This document shows positions 1 to 5,723 of a DNA stretch of 10,087 nt, one piece after another (positions within the stretch are counted from its first letter, which is position 1; every line of letters starts with the position of its first letter). Made by a program: the position numbers and the translations under genes. A model generated the notes under the pieces. The model was not told the DNA's origin. It was given only the letters and a program-made list of their open reading frames with translations, and searched no databases. The stretch lies in the NCBI RefSeq assembly GCF_938031315.1, contig NZ_CALHHT010000520.1, forward strand, positions 1 to 10,087. The letters are read 5' to 3'. Source of the DNA: an uncultured Campylobacter sp. (GTDB lineage Bacteria > Campylobacterota > Campylobacteria > Campylobacterales > Campylobacteraceae).

Positions 1-813
1 TCCCAGCTTCAAAACCTCGCCTACCGGCACTTTTACATTCGCCTCGGCAAGATACAAGCTAACGTCGCCGTCCTTTAACGCGTTAGCGGGTTTAACGTCC
101 GTTACCGCTGCGTAAGCGCCGGTTAAAGTAGTATAAGGCAAGGATTTATTTTGAATATATGCGGAGAAAATATTTTCAAATTTTACGGTAACGGGACCCG
201 TCATATTACCCAGAATCACTCTATCTTTAAACAAAGGAGCCTTTCCTTCGCCTGCCGGAGCGCCCATAGCGGTTTTGCTCCTTCCTTGGAATTTATAAAA
301 CCATCCGCCCCACAATGTAGTATCGGGGATATCTTTATTGGATATCGCTACGCCCTCGAAAGCCTCTTTAAACGCCCTCGTATAGTTGCCCGCAACGAGC
401 GGAGTAACGACATATTGTCTACCCGCCTTTATATCGGTATTTCCTATGCCGTATCCTAGGTATAATTCCGATAATACCGCACCTTTAGTATACCACTCCT
501 TATCGTAGGCGGTCTTATTGCTTGAGCCTACGTGATACGGCATCAACCAGCCCTGTCCGGTAAGCCCTATTCTAAAGCCGTAAAGAGGATCGGTAACATA
601 TCCAAGCTCAAGACCCACGCCGAATGCCTCGTAGTCCTTATCGCCCGTAGCGGCCTCGCCTCTGTTGTCTACCGTTTTATTGGCGTAAGTGGTCTTTACC
701 GTTCCGCCGAATTTACCGTTAGTGATCGCCTCGGCTACGCTATCCGCCGCGCTTAACGAGGATACCGCACATGCGCAAACCGCCGCAGCTAAACTTAGTT
801 TGATGAGTTTCAT
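1..813 (-). CDS. OprD-like (Opr family) outer-membrane porin, N-terminal part, runs off the left edge
   Basis: Outer-membrane beta-barrel porin that probably lets small solutes into the periplasm. It reads open from an ATG at 813 to base 1: 271 codons, with the C-terminal part missing. Residues 1-22 or 23 form a Sec signal peptide (MKLIKLSLAAA, hydrophobic core, SLSA before AD). The mature start ADSVAEAITNGKFGG resembles other Campylobacterota Opr porins. Residues 131-153 (GRQYVVTPL...TRAFKEAFEGV) match the conserved OprD-family pattern GRQ-x-TPL...R..P..FEG. Alternating polar/aromatic residues suggest beta strands throughout. The ribosome binding site AAGGAG (821-826) lies 7 nt before the start. 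Expression may depend on the homopolymer tract upstream of its promoter. It could alternatively be a diverged MOMP (PorA) relative, but the GRQ...TPL...FEG block favours OprD. The substrate cannot be told from sequence. Confidence 0.87.
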   Translation of the reverse strand, partial: MKLIKLSLAAAVCACAVSSLSAADSVAEAITNGKFGGTVKTTYANKTVDNRGEAATGDKDYEAFGVGLELGYVTDPLYGFRIGLTGQGWLMPYHVGSSNKTAYDKEWYTKGAVLSELYLGYGIGNTDIKAGRQYVVTPLVAGNYTRAFKEAFEGVAISNKDIPDTTLWGGWFYKFQGRSKTAMGAPAGEGKAPLFKDRVILGNMTGPVTVKFENIFSAYIQNKSLPYTTLTGAYAAVTDVKPANALKDGDVSLYLAEANVKVPVGEVLKLG

Positions 814-857
814 TCGAAATCTCCTTTCATAAAGATTTACAAATATTTATAAAATGA

Positions 858-866
858 ATTATATCA
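858..866 (-). promoter_or_regulatory. Extended -10 promoter of the porin gene
   Basis: On the minus strand this reads TGATATAAT: a perfect TATAAT (858-863) preceded by the TG of an extended -10. It lies about 45 nt before the porin ATG and predicts a start of transcription near 851. The hexamer 17 nt upstream, TCGCAA, matches the -35 consensus at only 3 of 6 bases, as is common for Campylobacter sigma-70 promoters. A T9 run follows further upstream. Confidence 0.7.
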
Positions 867-887
867 AACAATCTCGCTGTTTGCGAT

Positions 888-904
888 AAAAAAAAAGGGG
901 GGGG
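888..904 (-). repeat. C8-T9 homopolymer tract upstream of the porin promoter
   Basis: The plus strand has A9 (888-896) directly followed by G8 (897-904). On the porin strand this is C8 then T9, roughly -37 to -53 relative to the predicted transcription start. G/C runs of eight or more are well-known slippage (phase-variation) sites in Campylobacter, and promoter-upstream tracts change expression of outer-membrane proteins in several pathogens. No length variation can be shown from one sequence. Confidence 0.75.
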
Positions 905-1121
905 AATTTAAAATAAAATTACGCAACTTTGTAAAGATTAAATTAATGAATAGTGAAATTTATCGCCTGATTTATGATTTTATGATTTGGCGAATATTTT
1001 CGGCTTGCGTCCCGACCTCAACTAGCGGATAAAAGCGATCAAAACCTCAAAATTTCCAAAATACCAAACCGACCCGCAAGATAGAAATTTTTACAGAAAT
1101 AAAAGAGTGAAATTCCGCCGC

Positions 1122-1143
1122 TTTTAAATTTTAAAATTTAAAA
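1122..1143. repeat. Perfect 22-bp AT palindrome built on AAATTTTAAAATTT
   Basis: Bases 1122-1143 read the same on both strands (T4 A3 T4 A4 T3 A4). The core 14-mer AAATTTTAAAATTT (1126-1139) occurs exactly at three other places in the window (7448, 7818 and 7884), all between ftsK and ftsW. It lies downstream of the htpG terminator on the transcribed strand. Function unknown. Confidence 0.7.
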
Positions 1144-1179
1144 AGCTCGTGAAGCTTGCCCGCTGAAATTTCTCTTTAA

Positions 1180-1215
1180 ATTTAAAACGCGGCTACATAG
1201 ATATATGCAGCCGCG
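1180..1215 (-). terminator. Rho-independent terminator of htpG
   Basis: Arms 1204-1215 and 1188-1199 form a 12-bp stem with a 4-nt loop, beginning about 41 nt after the htpG stop. In the minus-strand transcript the single non-Watson-Crick position is a G-U wobble, whereas in the plus-strand transcript it would be an A-C mismatch, so the structure fits htpG. The stem is followed on that strand by TTTTAAATTTAAAG, a short U-rich tail. Confidence 0.65.
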
Positions 1216-1256
1216 CGGAATTTTGCTAGCAGATCGAAGCTCTAAATTTAGATAAT

Positions 1257-3098
1257 CTACAGAGCCTTTGCGATCAGCTCGTTTACGTTTTTGATAAACT
1301 CGCTCGGATTTTCAAGCTCCTGCCCCTCGCTAAGACGTGCCAGATCGTAGATTATCTCGGCTACTTGCGGCAGCATCAGTTTATCGGCCTGCAGCTTTTT
1401 GATGATCTCGTGATCCGCGTTGATCTCCAAAATCGGCCTTACGGGCGGCAGATTGCGGCCTCCCATCTGCTTAAGCAGCTGCTGCGTCGCAAAATCGGGA
1501 TCGTTCTCGTCAAAAACAAGGCAGGAAAGCGAGCCGCTTAGACGCGATGAAATTTTAACGTCCTTAACGCGATCTCCTAAAATTTCTTTGATCTTTGCGG
1601 CGATCTCTTTGGCTTGCGGCGTCGCGGCGTCGTCGCTCGCAGCTTCCTGCTTGATCGAAGTCGCATTTTTAACCGGCGTCTTATCAAACTCAAAAACGCC
1701 AGGCATCACGATCGTATCGATCTCATCGTCGCAGAGCAGCACCTCCGTGCCCTCGGCGTTAAATTTCTCGATCAGAGGCGAGCTTTTAAGCATCGCGGCG
1801 CTGTTTCCCGCGATATAATAGATCTCTTTTTGCTCCGCGCCCATTTTTTCCTTATACTCGCTAAGCGTGATGAGGCCGTCTCGCAGGTTTGATTTAAAAA
1901 GACAGAGCTTTAAAATTTCCTCTTTGTTTGCGCCGAAGCCGTAAAGCCCCTCTTTCAAAACCTTGCCGAATAATTCGTAAAATTTTATGTATTTTTCCCG
2001 ATCGCTTTGCAAAAGCTTCTGCAGCTCGGATAGAATTTTTTTCACGCTTTGTTCGCGGACATAGGCTAGAATTCGATTTTCTTGTAAAATTTCGCGGCTT
2101 ACGTTTAGCGGCAGATCCTCGACGTCCATTATGCCGCGTACGAAGCGCAGATAGCTAGGCAGTAGCTCTTTAGCGTCGTCGGTGATGAAAACGCGCTTAA
2201 CGTAGAGCTTCACGCCGCTTTGATAATCGACGCGGTATAGATCGAAAGGCTCGCTGCTCGGCACGTAAAAAAGCGTCGTGTATTCGTGCGTGCCCTCGGC
2301 CTTGGTATGGATATAAAACAGTGGATCGCCGCTGTCGTGGCTGATCTGCTTGTAAAATTCATTGTAATCGCTCGGCTTTAGGCTGTTTTTTGGTAGCTGC
2401 CAAAGCGCGCTCGCGCGGTTGATCTGGACGTTTTTAACCTCGCTATGTCCCTGCTCGCCCTCTTTTTGCGCAGGCACGTATTCTTCTTTATCCATAAAGA
2501 TCGGATAGGGGATGTGGTTGGAGTATTTTTTGATGATGCCTTCTAGCCTATATTCGTCCAAAAACTCCTCATCTTTCATGTGCAGGATTATCGTCGTGCC
2601 GAAGTCCTCTTTCTCCGCCTTTTCGACCATGTAGTTGCTCGCGTCGCTGCTCCATTTAAAGGCGTCTTGCGAGAGCGGCTTGCGGCTGATAACATCGATG
2701 CGGTCCGCGACCATAAACGCCGAATAAAACCCGACGCCGAACTGTCCGATGAGGTTGCTGTCCTTCGCCGCATCGCCGCTAAGGCTCGCCATAAAGCCCT
2801 TCGTGCCGCTGCGCGCAATAGTGCCGAGATTGCTCTCGAGCTCGGCCTCGTCCATACCGATGCCGTTGTCGCCGATGCTTAGCGTTTTGGCCTCTTTGTC
2901 GATCTTTATATCGATGCGCGGCACATACGAAAGCGCCTTGTAATCGTCGTTCGTAAGGCTTAAGTAGTTTAACTTATCCAGCGCGTCGCTTGCGTTTGAG
3001 ATGAGCTCGCGCAGGAAAATTTCCTTGTTTGAATAAAGCGAATGGATCATCAAATTTAGCAGATCATTCACTTCGGTCTTAAATTTTTTCTTTGCCAT
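1257..3098 (-). CDS. htpG: Molecular chaperone HtpG (bacterial Hsp90)
   Basis: Cytoplasmic ATP-driven Hsp90 homodimer that helps client proteins fold and limits aggregation during stress. The 613 residues are close to the usual 605-625. The N-terminal GHKL ATPase carries ELISNASDA (31-39; E31 is the expected catalytic Glu and N35 the Mg-binding Asn), DNGIGM (77-82), GTIARSGT (92-99) and GQFGVGFYSAF (118-128). The middle domain has LPLNVSREILQEN, containing the Arg that contacts the ATP gamma-phosphate. The C-terminal part (NADHEIIKKL and onward) is the dimerisation domain. The start is ATG at 3098 with AAGGA 7 nt upstream, and the stop is TAG. The gene appears monocistronic, with its own terminator, and is probably controlled by HrcA and HspR through sites at 3121-3195. 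It is complete, with all key residues present. Confidence 0.98.
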   Translation of the reverse strand: MAKKKFKTEVNDLLNLMIHSLYSNKEIFLRELISNASDALDKLNYLSLTNDDYKALSYVPRIDIKIDKEAKTLSIGDNGIGMDEAELESNLGTIARSGTKGFMASLSGDAAKDSNLIGQFGVGFYSAFMVADRIDVISRKPLSQDAFKWSSDASNYMVEKAEKEDFGTTIILHMKDEEFLDEYRLEGIIKKYSNHIPYPIFMDKEEYVPAQKEGEQGHSEVKNVQINRASALWQLPKNSLKPSDYNEFYKQISHDSGDPLFYIHTKAEGTHEYTTLFYVPSSEPFDLYRVDYQSGVKLYVKRVFITDDAKELLPSYLRFVRGIMDVEDLPLNVSREILQENRILAYVREQSVKKILSELQKLLQSDREKYIKFYELFGKVLKEGLYGFGANKEEILKLCLFKSNLRDGLITLSEYKEKMGAEQKEIYYIAGNSAAMLKSSPLIEKFNAEGTEVLLCDDEIDTIVMPGVFEFDKTPVKNATSIKQEAASDDAATPQAKEIAAKIKEILGDRVKDVKISSRLSGSLSCLVFDENDPDFATQQLLKQMGGRNLPPVRPILEINADHEIIKKLQADKLMLPQVAEIIYDLARLSEGQELENPSEFIKNVNELIAKAL

Positions 3099-3120
3099 TA
3101 TGCGGTCCTTTTTGAAAATT

Positions 3121-3147
3121 TTGGCAGATTATATCATGGAGTGCTAA
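3121..3147 (-). promoter_or_regulatory. CIRCE-like operator (HrcA site) inside the htpG promoter
   Basis: Read on the minus strand: TTAGCACTC (3139-3147), nine bases, then ATCTGCCAA (3121-3129). The left arm is identical to the CIRCE consensus TTAGCACTC-N9-GAGTGCTAA. The right arm matches at 5 of 9 positions. The element covers the promoter spacer, the -10 and the predicted start site, so a bound HrcA would block RNA polymerase. HrcA itself is not in this window. Confidence 0.7.
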
Positions 3148-3156
3148 TCTTGTCAA
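3128..3156 (-). promoter_or_regulatory. htpG promoter, perfect sigma-70 consensus
   Basis: The minus strand reads TTGACA (3151-3156), a 17-bp spacer, then TATAAT (3128-3133). A TG one base before the -10 makes it also an extended -10. The predicted transcription start is near 3121, giving a leader of about 23 nt with the AAGGA ribosome binding site. So complete a consensus is rare in Campylobacter and implies a strong promoter that must be held down by repressors. Confidence 0.85.
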
Positions 3157-3170
3157 GAGTAGAATAAATA

Positions 3171-3195
3171 AACTTGATATGAATACTATCAAGTT
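3171..3195. promoter_or_regulatory. HAIR-like inverted repeat (candidate HspR site) upstream of htpG
   Basis: AACTTGATA (3171-3179), seven bases, TATCAAGTT (3187-3195): a perfect 9-bp inverted repeat. The HspR element HAIR is CTTGAGT-N7-ACTCAAG. Here the CTTGA/TCAAG core and the 7-bp spacer are kept and the inner two bases differ. It lies about 50-74 nt upstream of the predicted htpG start, consistent with the upstream HspR sites known in epsilonproteobacterial heat-shock operons. Confidence 0.6.
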
Positions 3196-3334
3196 TTGGA
3201 AATTTATGCGCGTTATACGTGCGCACCCGAAGTATGTAAAATTTAAACCCGGCTGCGGATTATACAACGAGAAATGATCCGAATTTGACGGTGCATTTAC
3301 ACTAAATTTGCGGATTTTTCTTGGTCATATTTTT

Positions 3335-3363
3335 TTGAAAAATTCAAAACAAGATGATATAAT
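3335..3363 (+). promoter_or_regulatory. Promoter of the Sel1-like gene
   Basis: TTGAAA (3335-3340), a 17-bp spacer, then TATAAT (3358-3363), with TG one base before the -10 (extended -10, TGATATAAT). A C6 run (3364-3369) follows directly in the discriminator and start region. The leader would be about 60 nt to the TTG start at 3432. Confidence 0.75.
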
Positions 3364-3420
3364 CCCCCCGATATTAATGCGATTTTGATGATAAAGCCCG
3401 GTGTTTAACCGACTAGCAAA

Positions 3421-3425
3421 AAGGA
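3421..3425 (+). promoter_or_regulatory. Ribosome binding site that fixes a TTG start
   Basis: AAGGA ends 6 nt before TTG at 3432-3434. No in-frame ATG occurs in the first hundred codons or so, so TTG is the only start that agrees with a ribosome binding site and keeps the N-terminal region. Confidence 0.7.
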
Positions 3426-3431
3426 TTTCAT

Positions 3432-4343
3432 TTGAATAACGAAGAAATCATACAACGCATAAATGAGCTGAGAGAAAAGCGAGGCAAAAATTTAAAAAGC
3501 CCAAATGAAAATGTCTGCGAGACGGATGCTAATGCGGATCTAAATACGGATGCCGCCGTAAATTTGACTGAAAAATCAGGCGCAGGTTCGGCTACAAATT
3601 TAAGCCAAAAACCGAGCCCTAAGCCCTCCGTCGCTACCGCAAGAAACGAACAATCGATCAAAGACGCAGACCTCCGTACTCCACGCAATAATCGATCTAC
3701 GCCGAAAATACTCCCTCTCATCATCGTATGTATAGTCGCGGTTTTTATAGCGATAAAGGCACCTTTCCGCACAGAAATTTTGAACGAAACCCAAATTCCT
3801 ATCAATCAAGCAAACGAAGACGCGAATAAAAATCCTAAAGAAATTTCTATTCGTACCAAAGACGGTACTTTAAAAATGAAAAATCCCGTAAGATTTCGCG
3901 AAGATTGCGACGGCGGAGACGGCGATGCCTGCGCCGTGCTTTCGAGCCTACTACTATTAAATGGCGAAATTTCGCAAGAGGGCGCCAAAGATCTGCTTAA
4001 AAAAGGCTGCTACGAGCTTAACGGCGGCGAAAGCTGCACGAGACTCGCAGGCTACGAGGATAGAGATTCGCAAGAGGGCAGAAAACTGTATAAAAAAGCA
4101 TGCAAGCTCGGCAATGGCGAAGGCTGCTTTATGTTCGGTTACGTCGCGTATTTTGACGACGATGACAAAGAAGCGGGTACGCAATACTTTGAGCGATCGT
4201 GCGAGTTGCGATTTGCAGAGACGTGCTATTTTCTAGTGGGAATTTATTCAAATGATCCGGCAAAATCGCAAAGATATCAGGCTCTATTTGAGAAATATCA
4301 ACAAGAAAACGACGATGCGATAATCAGCTTTAGGCGCAGATAA
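3432..4343 (+). CDS. Membrane-anchored Sel1/Hcp-like repeat protein with paired cysteines
   Basis: A 303-residue protein of unknown role. Residues 1-92 are polar, Asn/Lys/Glu-rich and probably disordered. Residues 93-108 (KILPLIIVCIVAVFIAIK region) form one short transmembrane helix with no signal-peptidase site, so the C-terminal part most likely lies in the periplasm. Residues 155-275 hold about four Sel1-type helical repeats with cysteine pairs at 159/167, 193/202, 224/232 and 257/265 (C-x7-C or C-x8-C, period 31-34). This is the signature of Helicobacter Hcp proteins, where each pair forms a disulfide within a repeat. Recognisable repeat phrases are LLKKGCYELNGGESC, YKKACKLGNGEGC and FERSCELRFAETC. 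Hcp-like proteins are exported and linked to envelope or host interaction, but no function should be assigned here. It is divergent from htpG and convergent with murG, with no operon partner in view. The start is TTG. Confidence 0.85.
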   Translation: MNNEEIIQRINELREKRGKNLKSPNENVCETDANADLNTDAAVNLTEKSGAGSATNLSQKPSPKPSVATARNEQSIKDADLRTPRNNRSTPKILPLIIVCIVAVFIAIKAPFRTEILNETQIPINQANEDANKNPKEISIRTKDGTLKMKNPVRFREDCDGGDGDACAVLSSLLLLNGEISQEGAKDLLKKGCYELNGGESCTRLAGYEDRDSQEGRKLYKKACKLGNGEGCFMFGYVAYFDDDDKEAGTQYFERSCELRFAETCYFLVGIYSNDPAKSQRYQALFEKYQQENDDAIISFRRR

Positions 4344-4571
4344 TTTTGCGGCTTAATGCACTTTTGCGCGCTTTGTTTGCGAGCTTAAATTTGCGCAAAT
4401 CAAAAAGCATCTTTTGCTCGGCAAGTATGCAAAATTCAAATTTTTATTCAAACCCAAGCGCCGCGTCAAATTTACACAAACGCAAAAAGTAAAATTTAAT
4501 CAGTTTATAAATTTAAAGCCTCTCGCAGAGATCGCCTTAAATTTACGCAAGCTCATACTGTCCACGTCTTT
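4344..4571. other. Convergent gap between the Sel1-like gene and murG
   Basis: These 228 bp separate two converging genes. They contain a perfect 12-bp palindrome ATTTGCGCAAAT (4389-4400) and several AAATTT words. No convincing terminator with a G+C-rich stem and T-run is visible for either gene. Confidence 0.5.
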
Positions 4572-5585
4572 TTAAATTTTACTCATCACGTCGTCGATTA
4601 TCGCTTGCGCGCCGTTTTTATCAGCGAGCTCAAGCAGCCCTTTGCTCGCGCGCGCCACGTCGAAGCTCTCAATCAAGCTCAAGATCCGCTCGCCGCTTGC
4701 GTCCTGCTGGCGCACGATTTCGCAAAGTCCGCGCTCTTTAAGAAATTTCGCGTTATAAAACTGATGATCCGCCGCTGCGAACGGAAACGGCACAAATATC
4801 GCAGGCAGGCCATTTGCGCAGAGCTCCCACAGCGTGCTGGCACCGCTGCGTCCGACGCAAAGATCGGCGCTTGCGATGAGCTCGTGCATATTTTTGCAAA
4901 AGCCCACGAGCTGTACATCCAGGCCCTGCTGCGCGTAGATCTGCGAGATGCGCTCAAACTCTCGCTCGCCGCACTGATGGATCACGCCGTAGCCGAGACT
5001 CAAAAGCTTGGGCGCAAGCTCCACGGCAAGCGAGTTGATAAAACTCGCTCCCTGCGAGCCGCCCAAAAAGATGACCCTTTTAAGCGCCGTGCGCGCCCGC
5101 GCCGTCTCGAAAAAAATATCCGCGATCGGATAAGCAAACGCGGGCTTTTCATAGGAGCTGTAAAACGCGCGCGCAAAGGGCCTCAGCAGGCGGTTGAGCC
5201 GCCCGCAAACGGCGTTTTGCTCGTGGATAAAAAACGGCACGCGAGAAAGGATCGCCGCGATGGATGCGGGCGCCGAGCTGTATCCGCCCACGCTGATGAG
5301 CGCGCGGACGCCGTTTTGCTTTAAAATTTTACGCGCCGCAAGCGAGAGGCACAGGATATTTAGCAGCGAGGCTAGCTTGGCAAAGCCCTTTTTATCGACG
5401 ACGCCCGAGCTTTGCAAAAAATAGGTGCGCGCAAAAAGCTCGCTATTTTCAAACCACGCGCGATCCTGCCCACGGTTTGAGCCGATAAAGATCGTCTCAG
5501 TGCCCTGCTTCGCAAGGCGGGCGGCTAAATTTTTAGCGATTATCAGATGCCCGCCGGTGCCGCCGCCGCTGATTGCTATGACCAT
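4572..5585 (-). CDS. murG: UDP-GlcNAc:lipid I GlcNAc-transferase MurG
   Basis: Peripheral inner-membrane GT-B glycosyltransferase (family 28). It adds GlcNAc from UDP-GlcNAc to lipid I, making lipid II, the last cytoplasmic step of peptidoglycan precursor synthesis. The 337 residues are near the usual 340-360. The N-terminal domain carries the glycine loop GGGTGGH (7-13), SVGGYSSAP (98-106) and HEQNAVCGRLNR (121-132). The C-terminal domain has GGSQGA (175-180), HQCGE (203-207) and the sugar-nucleotide site GRSGASTLWE (245-254, E254) with DHQFYNA (273-279). Start ATG at 5585 with AAGGA about 5 nt upstream. It follows ftsW on the same strand after 138 bp, so the two are probably cotranscribed. 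FtsW uses the lipid II that MurG makes. All key motifs are intact. Confidence 0.97.
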   Translation of the reverse strand: MVIAISGGGTGGHLIIAKNLAARLAKQGTETIFIGSNRGQDRAWFENSELFARTYFLQSSGVVDKKGFAKLASLLNILCLSLAARKILKQNGVRALISVGGYSSAPASIAAILSRVPFFIHEQNAVCGRLNRLLRPFARAFYSSYEKPAFAYPIADIFFETARARTALKRVIFLGGSQGASFINSLAVELAPKLLSLGYGVIHQCGEREFERISQIYAQQGLDVQLVGFCKNMHELIASADLCVGRSGASTLWELCANGLPAIFVPFPFAAADHQFYNAKFLKERGLCEIVRQQDASGERILSLIESFDVARASKGLLELADKNGAQAIIDDVMSKI

Positions 5586-5723
5586 ACTTTTCCTTTAAAT
5601 TTATAAAATTTCGCACCTAAATTTAAGCCTCGGCGCGCTTCGGCATAGAATTTCAAACGCAAAATTCAGCTCTAAATTTACGCCTAAATTTAAATCGCAC
5701 TCGCTCCAAAGCCCGCAAAAGCC
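5586..5723 (-). other. Spacer between ftsW and murG with three CTAAATTTA words
   Basis: These 138 bp separate two genes that are often tightly packed. CTAAATTTA occurs at 5617-5625, 5672-5680 and 5684-5692. I see no clear promoter or terminator, so read-through from ftsW into murG is likely. Confidence 0.5.

Larger units (their letters stand above)
814..1256. other. Intergenic region between htpG and the porin gene
   Basis: No credible gene is visible in these 443 bp. The stretch holds the porin ribosome binding site and promoter, the C8-T9 tract, a perfect 22-bp AT palindrome (1122-1143) and the htpG terminator (1180-1215). The part from about 905 to 1120 is A+T-rich with short echoes such as ATGATTTTATGATTT and no structure I can name. 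Confidence 0.7.
3099..3431. other. Divergent intergenic region between htpG and the Sel1-like gene
   Basis: These 333 bp carry the htpG promoter with its CIRCE- and HAIR-like operators at the left and the promoter of the plus-strand gene at the right (3335-3363). A further minus-strand TATAAT at 3259-3264 lacks a recognisable -35 and could be a weak second htpG promoter. A 62-codon frame crosses the region on the minus strand, but it lacks family features and overlaps htpG and its operators, so I do not call it a gene. Confidence 0.7.

Noticed and set aside
1420..1818. A 132-codon open frame antisense to htpG
   Set aside because: htpG is complete and conserved on the other strand. The antisense product has no recognisable motif.
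3259..3264. Second minus-strand TATAAT upstream of htpG
   Set aside because: No acceptable -35 or properly spaced TG extension is present, and a far better promoter lies closer to the gene. Kept only as a note in the intergenic entry.
3079..3267. A 62-codon frame on the minus strand overlapping the htpG start
   Set aside because: It runs through the htpG promoter and its operators and overlaps the htpG coding start out of frame. Its only feature is a chance hydrophobic stretch.
4521..4531. Small hairpin TCTC-GCA-GAGA downstream of murG
   Set aside because: The stem is only 4 bp and is not followed by a real T-run, too weak to call a terminator.
4605..5324. A 239-codon open frame on the plus strand inside murG
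   Set aside because: It is antisense to a complete murG with every motif intact. Its product is Arg/Ala/Lys-rich with no family resemblance, as expected from the codon bias of the opposite strand.
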